A DNA stretch of 64,000 nucleotides from Humulus lupulus (Eukaryota; Streptophyta; Magnoliopsida; Rosales; Cannabaceae). Every line of letters begins with the position of its first letter. The stretch's first letter is position 1. The notes below the pieces were generated by a model, which had not been told where the DNA came from, did not search any database, and was given only the letters and a program-made list of their open reading frames with translations. Location: the NCBI RefSeq assembly GCF_963169125.1, contig NC_084798.1, positions 200,565,481 to 200,629,480 of the forward strand. Direction: 5' to 3'. Positions 32,691-44,561 of this stretch are shown one piece after another. The position numbers were made by a program, and so were the translations under genes.

Positions 32691-34222
32691 TGTAGTGTCC
32701 TAAAACTCCTAATGAGATTTAGTACTTTGATTAGCGTACCGAGAGGGCATGTGGGGGTCATTATGTGAATTATATTATTATATGGTTGAGTATGCATGAT
32801 TATGTGTATTAAATGTGTTTAAAGACTCGCATTCGTTAAAAATGAGTATTATCATAATTTTGACCTATTGAGGGTATAATTGTAATTATTATGTGTTATG
32901 TGCTTGACACCCTTTTATTATGTGGATATATGTGATTTTTGACATGAGTGGAAAAGTCACAATGGGGAAAAATGTCCACCTCAGGTTGAGCCTAGGGGGT
33001 ATTTTGGGAATTTCAATATTTTAGGATTATTAGTGAAATGAAATTAATTGGTGGAATAAGTATGTTCGATATAATAGTTGATAAATTTTGAGATTTATGG
33101 TGTAATTAGAGTTTTAAGTAAAAAGGCCAAAATACCATTGTATGTGCTTACGAGATAAATGTCAGGAAAGGGGCAAAATAGTCATTTGACCTTATGACTA
33201 GAAAAAAGGGCCAAATTCTGATTTCTTTATCCACTTCACGTTATTTGCTCTCTCCCTCTCTTCTTCTATCCTATTGAAAACACTTTCCTTACACGAAAGG
33301 TTTAAGTTAGGATCAAGGATTTTCTTCAATTTCTCCTTAGCTGCTAAGTGTAATTTGAGTTCCAAGAAGGATTTGCAGCTGATTAGGTTCCTTTTTTCTC
33401 ATAGGCAAGCAATCATAACAACAAGTATGATTTCCCCACTTGTTCTTTAATGGCGTTCTTGGTAAAATTGAGGCTTTTATTGAATTTCAAAATTTAAGGG
33501 GTCTTAGGTTGTTTAGATGGGTAGATTAATGATGGAAACGTCTTTACCAACTGATATAAGCCCTGAATTTGTATTGAATTTCAAGAATTTTAGTTTGATT
33601 CTCGGATTTGGGGCAAATGGGTGTTAGAACCCTAGAATGTGCAATTTGTGGTTTTAAGTGGTAATTTAAAGTTTTGATAGCATCATTATGTTGCATATTG
33701 ATTGTATAAATTTTATTGAGGTCAGATTCTACATAAAAATTGGCTGAGAATTGGTTGGGGTCGATTTGAGATAGCTGAAATTCACAATTTGGGAAAAGGG
33801 AAATTCTTGGCTGCGAATTGAGGTTCCAGGAACCTAGCGCGACCTGCTAGGGTCTAAAGCGACTGTGCTAGTGTCCTAGAAGGCCCTCAATTTTTTAATA
33901 GTGTGACCGCACTAGGGGTGTTTGCGACCGAGCTAGGGGTCTGGAAACCCGAAACTTTCTGATGCCGCTATCCCGCCAGATGCCCAAAAATGTCATTTTT
34001 TTTCTTCAGATTTTTGGGAATTAGGCTTGGGTTTCGAGGATCTATTTTTGGGGCCCACTTGAGGGCTCAAGGGACGATTCCATTACCGTGTTTAATGGAA
34101 TTGGAGGTCCTAAGATCTAGGGTTTAGTTTTGGAACCCGTTATTGGATTTAGTCCCTAGCGAATGTATTATTAATGTCGTGACTAGGATTTTCGAGGGGC
34201 TCAGGGAAAGGATCATTATCGA
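32691..34222 (+). mobile_element. 3' LTR (family F) following the Ty3 pol end
   Basis: Starts TGTAGTGTCCTAAAACTCC just after the PPT. A word block at 33835-33970 has ACCTAGCGCGACC, GCGACTGTGCTAG and GCGACCGAGCTAGG. The right border is near 34222, where minus-strand gag-like codons of another element begin. No LTR end motif or duplication is visible, so it is likely truncated there. Confidence 0.7.
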
Positions 34223-34464
34223 TGTCATTACTCTCCAATTTTGTGGGTAATTCTATAAAATTATCCACCTCAAGCTTACTCAATGATGTAGCAATTTGTC
34301 CCATAGTACTCTCAAATTTCTTGAGGGGCGCTTAAGTACTCTGAAGAACAACTTAGGTCTGTATATTTGAAGCCACAAAGGTTCTTAACATAACTAAAAT
34401 TGATGGTTCCTGATCTTGTGACATTCCTAGGAGGTTGTTGAGGACGAGGCACGTAAGCCTACTG
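34223..34464 (-). pseudogene. Ty3 gag fragment (left half), split by the nested 12-kb element
   Basis: In one minus-strand frame the codons read MGQIATSLSKLE and ELPTKLE, a coiled, Q/S/L-rich stretch typical of the gag end in Athila-type elements. Frameshifts are present. It continues, across the element 34465-46485, with the fragment at 46486-46834. Confidence 0.5.
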
Positions 34465-37400
34465 TGTAATGACCCAACTTATTCTAGACTTTGGACAATT
34501 AATTACTACTATACATAGATACTAATCTTAAGAAAACATACATGTGAAACATTCATAACTTTATAAAATAAACTGTAAGGCAAAGGTTATCATACATAAA
34601 ATTCGGGTATGATATGGAATCCCTTTGTTTTGAAAAAAATAAAACATATCTTAAATTGAAAATAACTTCGTTACAAGATCAGGTGCGGAAAAATACATAT
34701 AAATCATAATTAAAATGACTAAAAACAACTTCATCCTCTAATCGTTCATGCAGTCCACCGAATCCATTCTCCCTCAATACACAATCCCAAGCTGCCAAGA
34801 ATCTTACCGCCGCCATAACTATTTTCCTGCACATATAAAACAAAGGAATGAGCCTAATGCCCAACAAGGAAAATCTACTAAAAGCATGACACATAATGTA
34901 ATGACCCACTACTCTAGACTATTTGGACCATTAACGAAACTATACATAAAACTTACATTTTTACGAAAATACCATAATTTATTGAATAACTTGCAAAATA
35001 AGAATTATTTACAAAGTAAATACCAAAACGGATATGGGATCCCATTGTCTTTAAAACAAAAACATAATTTAAAATAATAAAACATTACATAACTAGTGCG
35101 AAAATACATATAAAAAGACATAAAACCGAAACTACATCCTCGAATCGAATAACGCTCGGCCCCTTGACTCCATTCATCATCGATACACATCCTCCAAGCG
35201 TCACGAATCTTCCCACCTCTAAAGCTTATTTTCCTGCACATAAACAGAAAGGAGTGAGCCTAATGCCCAGCAAGGAAAATCTAACACAAAGTCATATACA
35301 TAATTTCATAAGAAAACATAAAGACTTAACATAATACATATAACATACACTTATTATAATGGCCATTATTACTTGGGGTCCCATAGACTAAACAAGCATA
35401 TGCCCATGGGATTAGTGGGGTCCTACTAGCTAAGTAGGTCATATGCCCATAACCCATTTGGGGTCTTGTTAGTCATATGGGTCATATGCCCAAGCCTACA
35501 AACATACACATATACATATCATAACACTTTTAATAACATAAAACATATAGATAACATAAGCACATAACATGTTGATTCTAGCCTATTTTCCTTACCAAAG
35601 TTACTGGGATTATGGACTGAGTTGGGACTTTTGGAACACTCCTAAAACCATAAGAAAGAGTGAGTCTAAAGAAAGGAGATGAAATGAAAGAGATGGAAAG
35701 ACTAAACCATAAAAAAAACATGCTTACCGACTTATATGCTTAAGAGCTTGGATTCCCTAACCAAAATAAGAATAAGGTTAGGGGACTGAGTAGAAGGTTT
35801 TGAGAAAGGAAATAACATAAAATACAGAAAGGAACTAGAGTTTTGGGTTTACCTCAAAGATTGCAAGATCAATCTAACCTCCACCGAAATACTATAGAAC
35901 TCACTTCCCAAAGTGTTTGATAAGCTTATGATGTTTAAGCTTATAGTTTTTCCCCAAACCAAGTGTTTACACTCTTACACTCACTTAACACTAGCAGCTT
36001 CTGAACTTAGAGCAAATGGTGAATAATGGCTGGGTACTAGGTCCTATTTATAGAGTTTGGGAATGAAAATATCTTGATTTTACTTGAATAAAAATAATGG
36101 CTTTTTAGGTGAAAATCATTTGAATAATCGTTCAGCAGAGGCTGAAGACTCGTTCAAAAGATGCTGGACTGTTGAAGGAGTTTGAATGGCTGAAAGGAAA
36201 TGAATTCAAAAACATTTGAACATATGCTGGAGGAGGCGATATATCGCCCCCTATAGGCGATATATTGCCTGGACCTTTGTTCCCGAGGCGACCGTGCATC
36301 GATTCGTGTTTTCCGTATCTACGTGCTGCGATATATCGCCCCCTATAGCTGCGATATATCGGCATACGATGAATATTTAAACACGAATTTACACATTTTT
36401 AGCTAAGTTTGAATGGAGTAAACAGCCTTGACTAAGCCCTCAACGTACTCAAGGCTGCTGACTGACCCTATAACATTCAAATTTTACCCTTATTTAATTT
36501 AATCCTAAAAAATACTTAATCCTTAATTACCATTCATAACATGTGCTTAAAATCCTATTGGTTGATATCTAAACCTTATAATATAACAAATACTATCCTT
36601 AATATCAGTCATATAATCAAACCTTAGGTTATACTTAATATTCTTAAACTATAGGTTAAACTTAGGAAATCTATAAGTACTACTATGAGTGTCCAAATAA
36701 TTCCCGGTCTGAACCAAAAATCCATAGTAACAAAGATAACACTAAACATACTATAATACTACTAACAATTAGCTAAGTAAAGTTCTTGGACTCTACACAT
36801 AAACTATAAACATATAACATACACTATAAACATATATCATAATTCTAACCCATGTACATGGTTATCATTGGGGTTTGCTAACTAATCAACTATAAGCCTC
36901 AAAATACAATGAGGTTTGCTAGCTAAGCAACTATAAGCCCCAAGAACATAAAAGTGTTTGAGTTTGCTATTTAAGCAACTATAAGCCCCAAAACATATAT
37001 CATAACATATATAAAACATACTATATCATAATCATATAAGCATATAATAACGATCCTATCTTCCTTACCAAATACCGGGATGTGAGAACAAGGATGGGAT
37101 TTTGGAACACTCCGAAAAACCATTAATGAAAAGGTGAGTATTTCTAAAAGAAGAAGATGAAAAAGAAATGAATCTAAACCACCGAGAAGAAGAGCTTACC
37201 AAAATGAAACCTCAAGTTCAAAGAACTTAATTGCCTAACCATGAATGGAAAACACCGAGTTAGGATTTGAGAAGAGAAAAACTATAAAAACTAATGAAAC
37301 ATACATAAATGAACTAGGAATAGGAATACCTTTGAGTGCACTAGAACCGAACTACACCTTTATAGAAAAACACACTATTAACCTTACTTCCCAAGTGTTT

Positions 37401-38279
37401 AATAAGCTTAAGACGATAAAGCTTATAACCCCAACCCAAGTGTTTAACACTCTAAAGTAAACCTAGCAGCTTGAAGGCTCTGAACTCAACTTGAAGAATG
37501 AAAGAAATGGTTGGGTACTAGGTCCTATTTATAGAGTTCAAGAATGAAAAGATCTTCTTTTAGCTTGAATAAAATAATGACAATTTAATTGAAATTTATT
37601 TGAATATTCGTTCAGCAGAGGCTTAAGACTCGGTCAAAAGATTCTGGGCTTATCAAGAGGTTATGGAATAAAATGAGCTCAGTTTCAATTTTTTTTGGAA
37701 AACCTGCCCTAGAGCCGATATATCGCGTGGGCTTATGTTCCCGAGGCTCGTTGAAGTGTTCATGCGAAGTTACTTGTTTTTCGTATTCCCCAAGTGGCGA
37801 TATATCGCCCCTTAGAGCTGCGATATATCGGCACACGCTGAAATATTATACACGTAATTGCACTTTTTCAGCCTAATTTGAATTGAGTAAACAACTTTGA
37901 TTGAGTCCTATAATGATTTCAAAGCTGCTAGCAGACTCTGGGATTTTCAAATATTACTCTTAATATACTATTCCTCAAAAATACTTAATTTCTTAATAAA
38001 CATGTGCATGACAAGTGTCATTATCTTATTGGGTCTATCTAAACCTTATAGTATAATAAATATCATCTTCATAATCAGCTATATTAATCAAACCTTATGT
38101 TATAGTTAATATTCTTAAACAATAGGTTAAACTTATAAAATCTATAAGTGTTGTTATGAGTGTTCAACTAAGTCCCGTCCTGAACCAAAATTCACAGTAA
38201 TAAACATACTATAACTATTACTAGCTATTACTACTACTACTATTATCTAACTAGCTAAGTAAAGTTCTTGGACTCTACA
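34465..38279 (-). mobile_element. 3' LTR of the 12-kb element, split by a related solo LTR
   Basis: Consists of 34465-34896 and 36803-38279 (about 1909 bp against 1924 for the 5' LTR), from TGTAATGACCCAAC to TTGGACTCTACA. The part at 37245-38109 is close to 45452-46315 in the other LTR. The TATA box CTATAAATAGGAC is on the minus strand near 37530. Upstream of it are GATATATCG palindromes at 37716, 37796 and 37820. Three copies of GGTTTGCTA.CTAAGCAACT lie at 36868-36990. Confidence 0.92.
34897..36797 (-). mobile_element. Solo LTR of a related family nested in the 3' LTR
   Basis: TGTAATGACCCACTACTC to TTCTTGGACTCTACA, 1901 bp, flanked by the 5-bp duplication CATAA (34892-34896 and 36798-36802). 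Its termini are the same as those of its host LTR while the middle differs, so it is a sister family. Palindromic words GGCGATATATCGCC (36235-36248), GGCGATATATTGCC (36256), GCGATATATCGC (36328) and GCGATATATCGG (36351) lie upstream of a minus-strand TATA box near 36047. Confidence 0.93.
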
Positions 38280-38293
38280 ATTCTCCCCTACTA
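38280..38293 (-). other. Polypurine tract of the 12-kb element
   Basis: On the minus strand AGTAGGGGAGAAT abuts the TGTAGAGTCC start of the 3' LTR, the site of plus-strand priming. It is preceded by the conserved GAGGACAAAATTC phrase of Ty3 elements. Confidence 0.85.
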
Positions 38294-38950
38294 AAAAGAA
38301 TTTTGTCCTCGAAATTTACTTACCAAACAATTCCGGATACTGGGCTATCATGTCCTCCTCCAACTCCCACGTCGCCTCCCGCTTAGAACTATTACTCCAT
38401 AGGACTTTGACTATCAGAATACTCGTGGACCGTAACTGCTTCATCCCTCTATCTAGGATGCTAACCGATCATTCCTCGTAACTCAAGTCTTTCTGGAGTG
38501 CTATCGTGTCATACTTGAGGACGTGAGATGGGTCTAACACATACTTTCGTAGCATTGAGATGTGGAACACGTTGTGGCTATCTGCTAGGGCTGGCGGTAG
38601 GGCTAATCTATACGAAACTGCTCCCACTTGTCCAATATCTCAAAAGGACCTATATAACGGGGACTAGGCTTGCCTTTCTTCCCAAATCGCTTCACACCTT
38701 TCATAGGAGATATCTCCAGGAAGACTTGATCTTCGAATTTGAATTTCACATCGCGCCGCTTGGCATCCGCATAGCTTTTCTGACGGCTTTAAGCAACGAG
38801 CATATGCTTTCTAATCAGCGCTACTGCTTGTTGAGCTTTTCTAATAGCTTCGGGACCAAGGAGCTGCCTTTCTCCTACTTCGTCCCAATGAAACGGCGAT
38901 CAGCACCTTCTTCCATAAAGTAACTCATAAGGTGCCATCCCGATCGTTGA
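38294..38950 (-). pseudogene. Pol C-terminal region after the integrase core, frameshifted
   Basis: Minus-strand codons in several frames show MAPYELLYGRRCRSP and KRFGKKGKPSPRYIGPFEIL, the GPF-type integrase end, then short stretches broken by stops. No continuous frame remains, so the chromodomain, if it was there, cannot be read. Confidence 0.7.
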
Positions 38951-39463
38951 CTAGTAGCTATTGTTGTAGGAGAACTCTATCAACGGTAAGTACTTATTCC
39001 ATGATCCTCTGAAATCAAGTACACAAGCGCGTAGCATATCCTCTAAAATCTGTATCGTACGCTTGGACTGACCGTCTATCTGAGGATGAAAAGCTGTACT
39101 AAGACTTAACTTAGTACCCATGGCTTGCTGTAAACTTCCCCAAAATCTCGATGTAAACATCGATCCTCTATTAGACACTATTGTCTTGGGAATTCCATGC
39201 AACCGTACTATCTCTTGAACATAGATGTCTGCGTATTGGTCCGCTGTATATGAAGTCTTAACAGGAAGGAAATGAGCTGACTTGGTTAGTCTATCTATTA
39301 CTACCCAAGCCGAATCATGCTGCCTACTTGATCGTGGCAAACCCGCCACGAAATCCATAGCTATATTGTACCATTTCCATTTTAGTACGCTAAGAGGTTG
39401 CAATAAGCCTGCAGGCCGCTGATGCTCTGCTTTCACTTGCTGGCATACTAAGCACTTAGACAC
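38951..39463 (-). pseudogene. Ty3 integrase core with two catalytic residues lost
   Basis: The 170-codon frame starts with the CLVC part of the zinc finger and carries the rve core. The catalytic triad expected as D, D, E with 35-residue spacing is seen as D37 (AMDFVAG), N98 (IVSNRG) and K134 (DGQSKRT), with exactly 35 residues between the last two. Two of three metal-binding residues are therefore changed. The frame ends at SYNNSY. Confidence 0.9.
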
Positions 39464-39466
39464 AAA

Positions 39467-39745
39467 TTATGCTATGTCCTTCTTCATCTCTGGCCACCAA
39501 TACATTGCCTTGATGTCATGTGTCATCTTGGTCGACCCTGGGTGAACTGAGTATGGGGTACTGTGTGTTTCCTCTAAAATCATCATCTTAATCCTTTGAT
39601 CATTCGGCACGCATACCCGATCCTTATATCTCAATAACCCTTGACCTGATATTGAGAAATCTGTGGCCTTGCCTTCTCTGACTGCATCCATATGTGCCAT
39701 TAGTGTGTCGTCACGCCCTTGCCAAGTCCATATATCTTCTAGCAT
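39467..39745 (-). pseudogene. Integrase zinc-binding (H2C2) region
   Basis: The frame has the pattern HPGSTKMTHDIKAMYWWPEM, the HH half of the HHCC finger. The CC half (CLVC) follows in the next frame after a stop at 39464-39466. The stop separates the finger from the integrase core, so the polyprotein is broken here. Confidence 0.85.
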
Positions 39746-39751
39746 ATTTGA

Positions 39752-40177
39752 CTAGATAGACAAGTTAGCTAGCTTGCTAACAACTACTTCTATTCCGGCA
39801 TTGATCAGCTCCTGCTGCAGCGACTTTTCTATTCCGGCTAGTGCTACTAAACTTCCATAATTCTTCCTACTTAGCGCATCGGAAACTACGTTTGCCTTTC
39901 CCGGGTGGTATAGGATTTCACAGTCATAATCCTTCACTAGCTCTAACCACCTGCGCTGCTTCATGTTGAGCTCCTTTTGAGTAAATAAGTACTTTAAACT
40001 TTTGTGGTCCGTATAAATCTCACACCGTTCTCCGTAAAGATAATGGCACCAGATTTTCAACGCAAAGACCACCGCTTCCAACTCCATATCGTGAGTTGGG
40101 TAGCGTTGCTCGTACTCCTTCAGCTGTCTTGAGGCATAGACTATCACCTTGTCATTCTGCATCAGCACGCAACCCAA
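39752..40177 (-). pseudogene. RNase H domain of the Ty3 pol
   Basis: [51 protein letters not shown] and [20 protein letters not shown] are the RNase H landmarks, including the ME/D-type residues (MELEAV, YTDHKS). The frame ends at a stop after ANLSI. The 255 bases to the RT frame are connection-domain codons broken by stops. Confidence 0.88.
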
Positions 40178-40432
40178 CCCTTACTTCGATGCATCGCAGT
40201 AGACTACAAAATTAACGTTGGGTGTCGGTACACAGAGTACTAGTGTTGAGCAAAGCTTATCCTTAAACAACTGGAAGCTTTCTTCAAATTTATCAGTCTA
40301 GTGGAATCTTTACTGTTTCCAGATCAGGTTGGTGAGCAGAGTGGCTATCTTAGAAAAACCCTCTACGAACCTCCCATAATAACCTACTAATCCCAGAAAG
40401 CTCCTTACTTCGGATGCGTTCTTTGGTCTTGG

Positions 40433-41755
40433 CTAATCCATCACAGCCTCTACCTTGGATGGGTCTACTGCAACTCCATCCTTGGATATAATGTGCCCGA
40501 GGAACGCCACTTGCGAAAGCCATAACTCGCATTTCTTGAACTTGGCGTAGAGTTGATGCTCCTTTAGTCGTGATAAAATCAACCTCAAATGTTCCTCATG
40601 CTCGACTTTTTCCTTTGAGTATATTAAGATGTCTTCGATGAACACTACGACAAATCTATCCAAGTAATCCTTAAAAACCCTGTTCATTAAGTCCATAAAT
40701 GCGGCTGGAGCATTGGTAAGACTGAAAGACATAACTAAGAACTCGTAATGCCCATAACGAGTTCTAAAAGCTGTCTTAGGAACATCCTCTCCCCGCACTT
40801 TGAGCTGACGGTACTCGGATCGTAAATCAATCTTTGAAAATACGCTCGCACCTCGAAGTTGATCAAACAAGTTGTCAATCCGGGGTAGCGGGTACTTATT
40901 CTTAATCATTACCTTATTCAGATCGCGGTAATCTATGCACATCCGCATGCTTTTGTCCTTTTTCTTCACAAATAGAACCGGTGCTCCCCATTGAAAATGG
41001 CTCGGTCTGATGAAACCCAAGTCTAGGAGTTCTTGTAGCTGCGTCTTTAACTCCTTGAGTTCTGTAGGTGCCATTCGGTATGGTGCCTTGGAGATAGGCT
41101 CGGTGCCCAGTACTAATTCTATCGTGAAGTCAATTTCCCGAGTCGGCGGCAACCCTGGTAAGTCATTGGGAAATACTTCTGGGAATTCTCTTACAATGCG
41201 GACGTCTCCAACCTTAAGCGATGTTTCCTTTACTACATCTGTGATGCTGGCTAAGAATGCTTGACATCCTTTTTCTATCATCCTTTGAGCTTTGAGAAAT
41301 GATACTAGCGGGGTACGTAGTCCTGAAACTTGTCCCATGAAGCATAGTCTCTGGCCATCAGGAGTCTTGAACGTCACTTTCTTGCGTTTGCAGCTGATGG
41401 TTGTGCCATGCCTTGCTAGCCAGTCCATGCCTCGTATCATGTCAAAATATTTGATCTCCAGTTCTATCAGGTCTCTGTCTAGTTCTACGTCCTCAATCTT
41501 GATTGGTGCACCTCGTACTATCCGTGATGATAGAACTACTTTGCCCGAAGGCAACTCGATTACAAACCTAGTTCTAAATCTTTCACAAGGTTTGTCTAGT
41601 TTTTCTATCATTGCTAACAAGATATATGAATGAGTGGCTCCCGAATCAAATAATACAGAGCATATATTGTTGAGGATAGAAACCTGACCTGTGACCACCT
41701 TATTGCTAGCATCAGCCTCTCCTTGGGTTAAGGCAAATACCCTGGCAGGAACCAT
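40433..41755 (-). pseudogene. Protease and reverse transcriptase of the Ty3 pol, RT active site altered
   Basis: The 440-codon frame carries the aspartic protease motif FDSGATHS at residues 36-43 and the RT palm from about 230. Landmarks are [38 protein letters not shown] (first catalytic Asp, D310) and FIEDILIYS at 372-380. The usual second motif is FIDD; here E374 replaces the first Asp. G-to-S and G-to-E changes flank it (MSFSLTN, RSEY). The frame stops at 40433 inside the RT-RNase H link. It overlaps the end of gag at 41755. Confidence 0.9.
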
Positions 41756-43421
41756 CTTGTCTTCCTTTTTCCCCTCTGGCTTGAGCTGGGGACATTCTTT
41801 CTTCTGATGTCCTTCTTGACCACAATTGTAACATCCTTTGGTGTTTGCCCGACATTCACCAGGATGTTTCTTTTGACACTTAGTACATTGCGGGTATTCT
41901 ACATAACCTGACCTACCCCTTTCATTATTCGTCTGTGCCCTTTTATCATTGTCGGACTGCTTATTGTCAGGATGCCTTCTTTTCTGACCGTTATTGTTGT
42001 TGGATTGATTGCTGTTGTTGCTGTGGTTGTTGTTCCGACTAGTCTGAAGTTGACTTTGCTATCTAGGCTCAGGCTTACTGGCTTCTTCTTTACTAACATT
42101 AGCCTACAACCTTTCTAATTCTATTGCCGTCTCTAGAACATCGACATATGTAGTATTCCCTGGGTTTGCTAGCTTAACCCCTAGCTCGATCTTCGGTCGA
42201 AGTCCTCTAACGAACTTAGACACCCTCAGATAGTTAGTTGGAACCATTTTCGGTGCGAACTTAGCTAATCGGTCAAACTGCCGAGCATACTCTACCACTG
42301 ATAAACTCCCTTGCTTCAGGCCAGCGGACTCCTCGACTCTTGAAGCGATGACAGCCAAATTATAATACTTTTTGTGGAACAGCTCCACAAATCAGGTCCA
42401 AGTCATGGTGGCAACATCATGCATTTGCTGGACTAAGTCCCACCATAATCTGGCATCTTTCTTGAGCAGAGACAAAATGCATGATATGCGGTCCGCGTTG
42501 CCGAGGATCATGTGTGTCAGGATTGGCTCCACATTCCTGAGCCACTCTTCTGCCTCGAAGGGGTCTGTAGTCCCTTCAAAATTCGGAGTGTGTTGCTTAC
42601 GAAACCACTCATAAACTAGCTCCATGTGCTGAACTGGATATGGCGCATAATTCACCACTGGCCATCCCGGGTGCTGAGGCCATTTGATGCGGCTGTGGTT
42701 GCGGTGAAGGTGGAGGCTGAGTCTGAGGCTGAGCCTGTTGTCACTGTTGCTGCAATAACTCCTCAACTTGTTGTCGCAGTCTGGCGATTTCCGCAGTGTT
42801 GTCAACTGGCGGTGGCGGCGGTGCATTTCGGCTGGCAGCAGCACGCACTCCCCTTCTGTGAACTGGAGGGGCTTCATTGTTCACCAGAGCAGCGTTGGAG
42901 GCATTTTCGTTGGTGCGAGCAAATCTTCGGAGCGACATCTTCAATAGAGCAGATATGCGGTCCGTGTTGCCGAGGATCATGTGTGTCAGGATTGGCTCCA
43001 CATTCCTGAGCCACTCTTCTGCCTCGAAGGGGTCTGTAGTCCCTTCAAAATTTGGAGCCTGTTGCTTATGAAACCGCTCATAAACTGGCTCCACGTGCTG
43101 CACTGAATATGGCGCATAATTCACCATTGGCCATCCTAGGTGCTGAGGCCATTTGATGCGGCTGTGGTTGCGGCGGAGGTGGAGGCTGAGTCTGAGGCTG
43201 AGCCTGTTGTCACTGTTGTTGCAATAACTCCTCAACTTGTTGTCACAGTCTGGTGATTTCCGTAGTGTTGTCAACTGGCGGTGGCGGCGGTGCATTTCGG
43301 CTGGCAGCAGTACACACTCCCCTTCTGCGAACTGGAGGGTCTTCATTGTTCACCGGAGCAGTGTTGAAGGCATTTCCGTTGGTACGAGCAGATCTTCAGA
43401 GCGACATCTTCAATAGAGTTC
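41756..43421 (-). pseudogene. Gag of the Ty3 element, with a 469-bp tandem duplication
   Basis: The capsid domain reads in the frame 42104-42388 (WTWFVELFHKKYYN-type, VVEYARQFDRLAKFAPKMVP, FVRGLRPKIELGV). A CCHC zinc knuckle [14 protein letters not shown] lies near 41815-41860. The N-terminal part (VHRRGV, APPPPPVDNT, RLRQQVEELLQQQ) occurs twice because 42484-42952 is repeated at 42953-43421. The duplication and several stops break the frame. The long frames 42392-42877 and 42741-43346 mix true gag codons with out-of-frame sequence. Confidence 0.85.
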
Positions 43422-43942
43422 TAACAGTTGAGAAAAACATGTTAGAACTTTACCCTAATAGGCTCTAAGGTAAAAACTTAATCTAAACAAACATAACTCA
43501 GACCTATTAATTATGGCTTCTTATGAAAATTATATAAGTCTTCTTTATTATTAGAGTGGGTTTCTATACTTAGAAAAATAAGCCATCTTTATTTTCTAAG
43601 TCTGTTTCTAATCATCCTATATGACTTAATTCTCAGGCTCGAAACTCATCTTTGTTCCAAAATTAACCATATTGAGGGAGGGCTGGGATCAGTAAAATCG
43701 TTCCCACTACTATGGCCCCCTAACTCTCAATATAGAAACTCAGTTCATTGATTTGTATCCACCCTCACCCAACTTAGTCATTATTTATTATATTTTTTTT
43801 ATTTATTATGATTGCAAAAGAAAAATCAAACTCATACATGTTAACAAAATAACATTGATATTAATTTGGAAAAGGTTTTCACTATTTACAATCATAAAAG
43901 AAAACAATAATAAATTAAAATAAACAATGAAACTAATCTATT

Positions 43943-44408
43943 CTAAAAACCGGGATCTTGTACATCCGATCCTTCATCTAGCATATCGTCATCTATCTCT
44001 TCATAGTCATCATTGTCTTGTGCCTCAAAATTCCCTCGAGGAAGATTCGTAAAAGTTCTATGTTTTTGTTCATTTGTAAACTGAAATTCCATTTTTGAAG
44101 TGAACCTAAGTATGAGAAAATAATATCTCATAGCTACCGACAATTCATCTTCATCATCTATCGTCTCCCAAATTTCTTCTAAGGCTGCAATCATGGTAGG
44201 ATAATCTCTAAAAAGTCTAATTACTAAAATGTATTGCTCCGTGGATCTCATCATGATCTGCTTAGATTCTTGGAGGAGACCTATCTCCCTGTGGAACAAA
44301 AGTAGCCTCCGAGTGATTCTTTCTAGCACTCCTACGGTGTTTCAGGGTTCTCTAATTATTTTTAAAGCCTTAATGGCTCGGATATCCTCATAAGCTAATG
44401 CTCCGTTC
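43943..44408 (-). other. Unassigned ORF in the leader between PBS and gag
   Basis: From an ATG at 44406-44408 a 155-codon frame runs to 43943 with a single stop near 44342; below it 128 codons are open. The product would have RRLLLFHREIGLL, MRSTEQYILVIRLF and an acidic tail with NDDYEEIDDDMLDEGSD. It is not a capsid, nucleocapsid or pol domain that I recognise. It sits about 140 bases inside the PBS. It may be an additional leader gene of this family or a captured sequence. Confidence 0.45.
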
Positions 44409-44548
44409 ATTCTTAACTGAAACATAAAGGCTAAAATCGTTAGCTATACATATAAACATAATAATTATAACTTAAACACTTAATTGGCGGTCAGATTTAG
44501 AGCTTTGAGTGTGTGTATCGAGGAGAACTTCATGCGGATGAACCATTT

Positions 44549-44559
44549 CTCTGATACCA
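44549..44559 (-). other. Primer binding site (initiator Met tRNA type)
   Basis: TGGTATCAGAG on the minus strand, two bases inside the end of the 5' LTR, fixes the direction of the element and the inner border of the LTR at 44562. Confidence 0.9.
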
Positions 44560-44561
44560 AC

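Noticed and set aside
41010..41633. Plus-strand frames over the Ty3 pol gene
   Set aside because: They are antisense shadows of the protease-RT frame on the minus strand.
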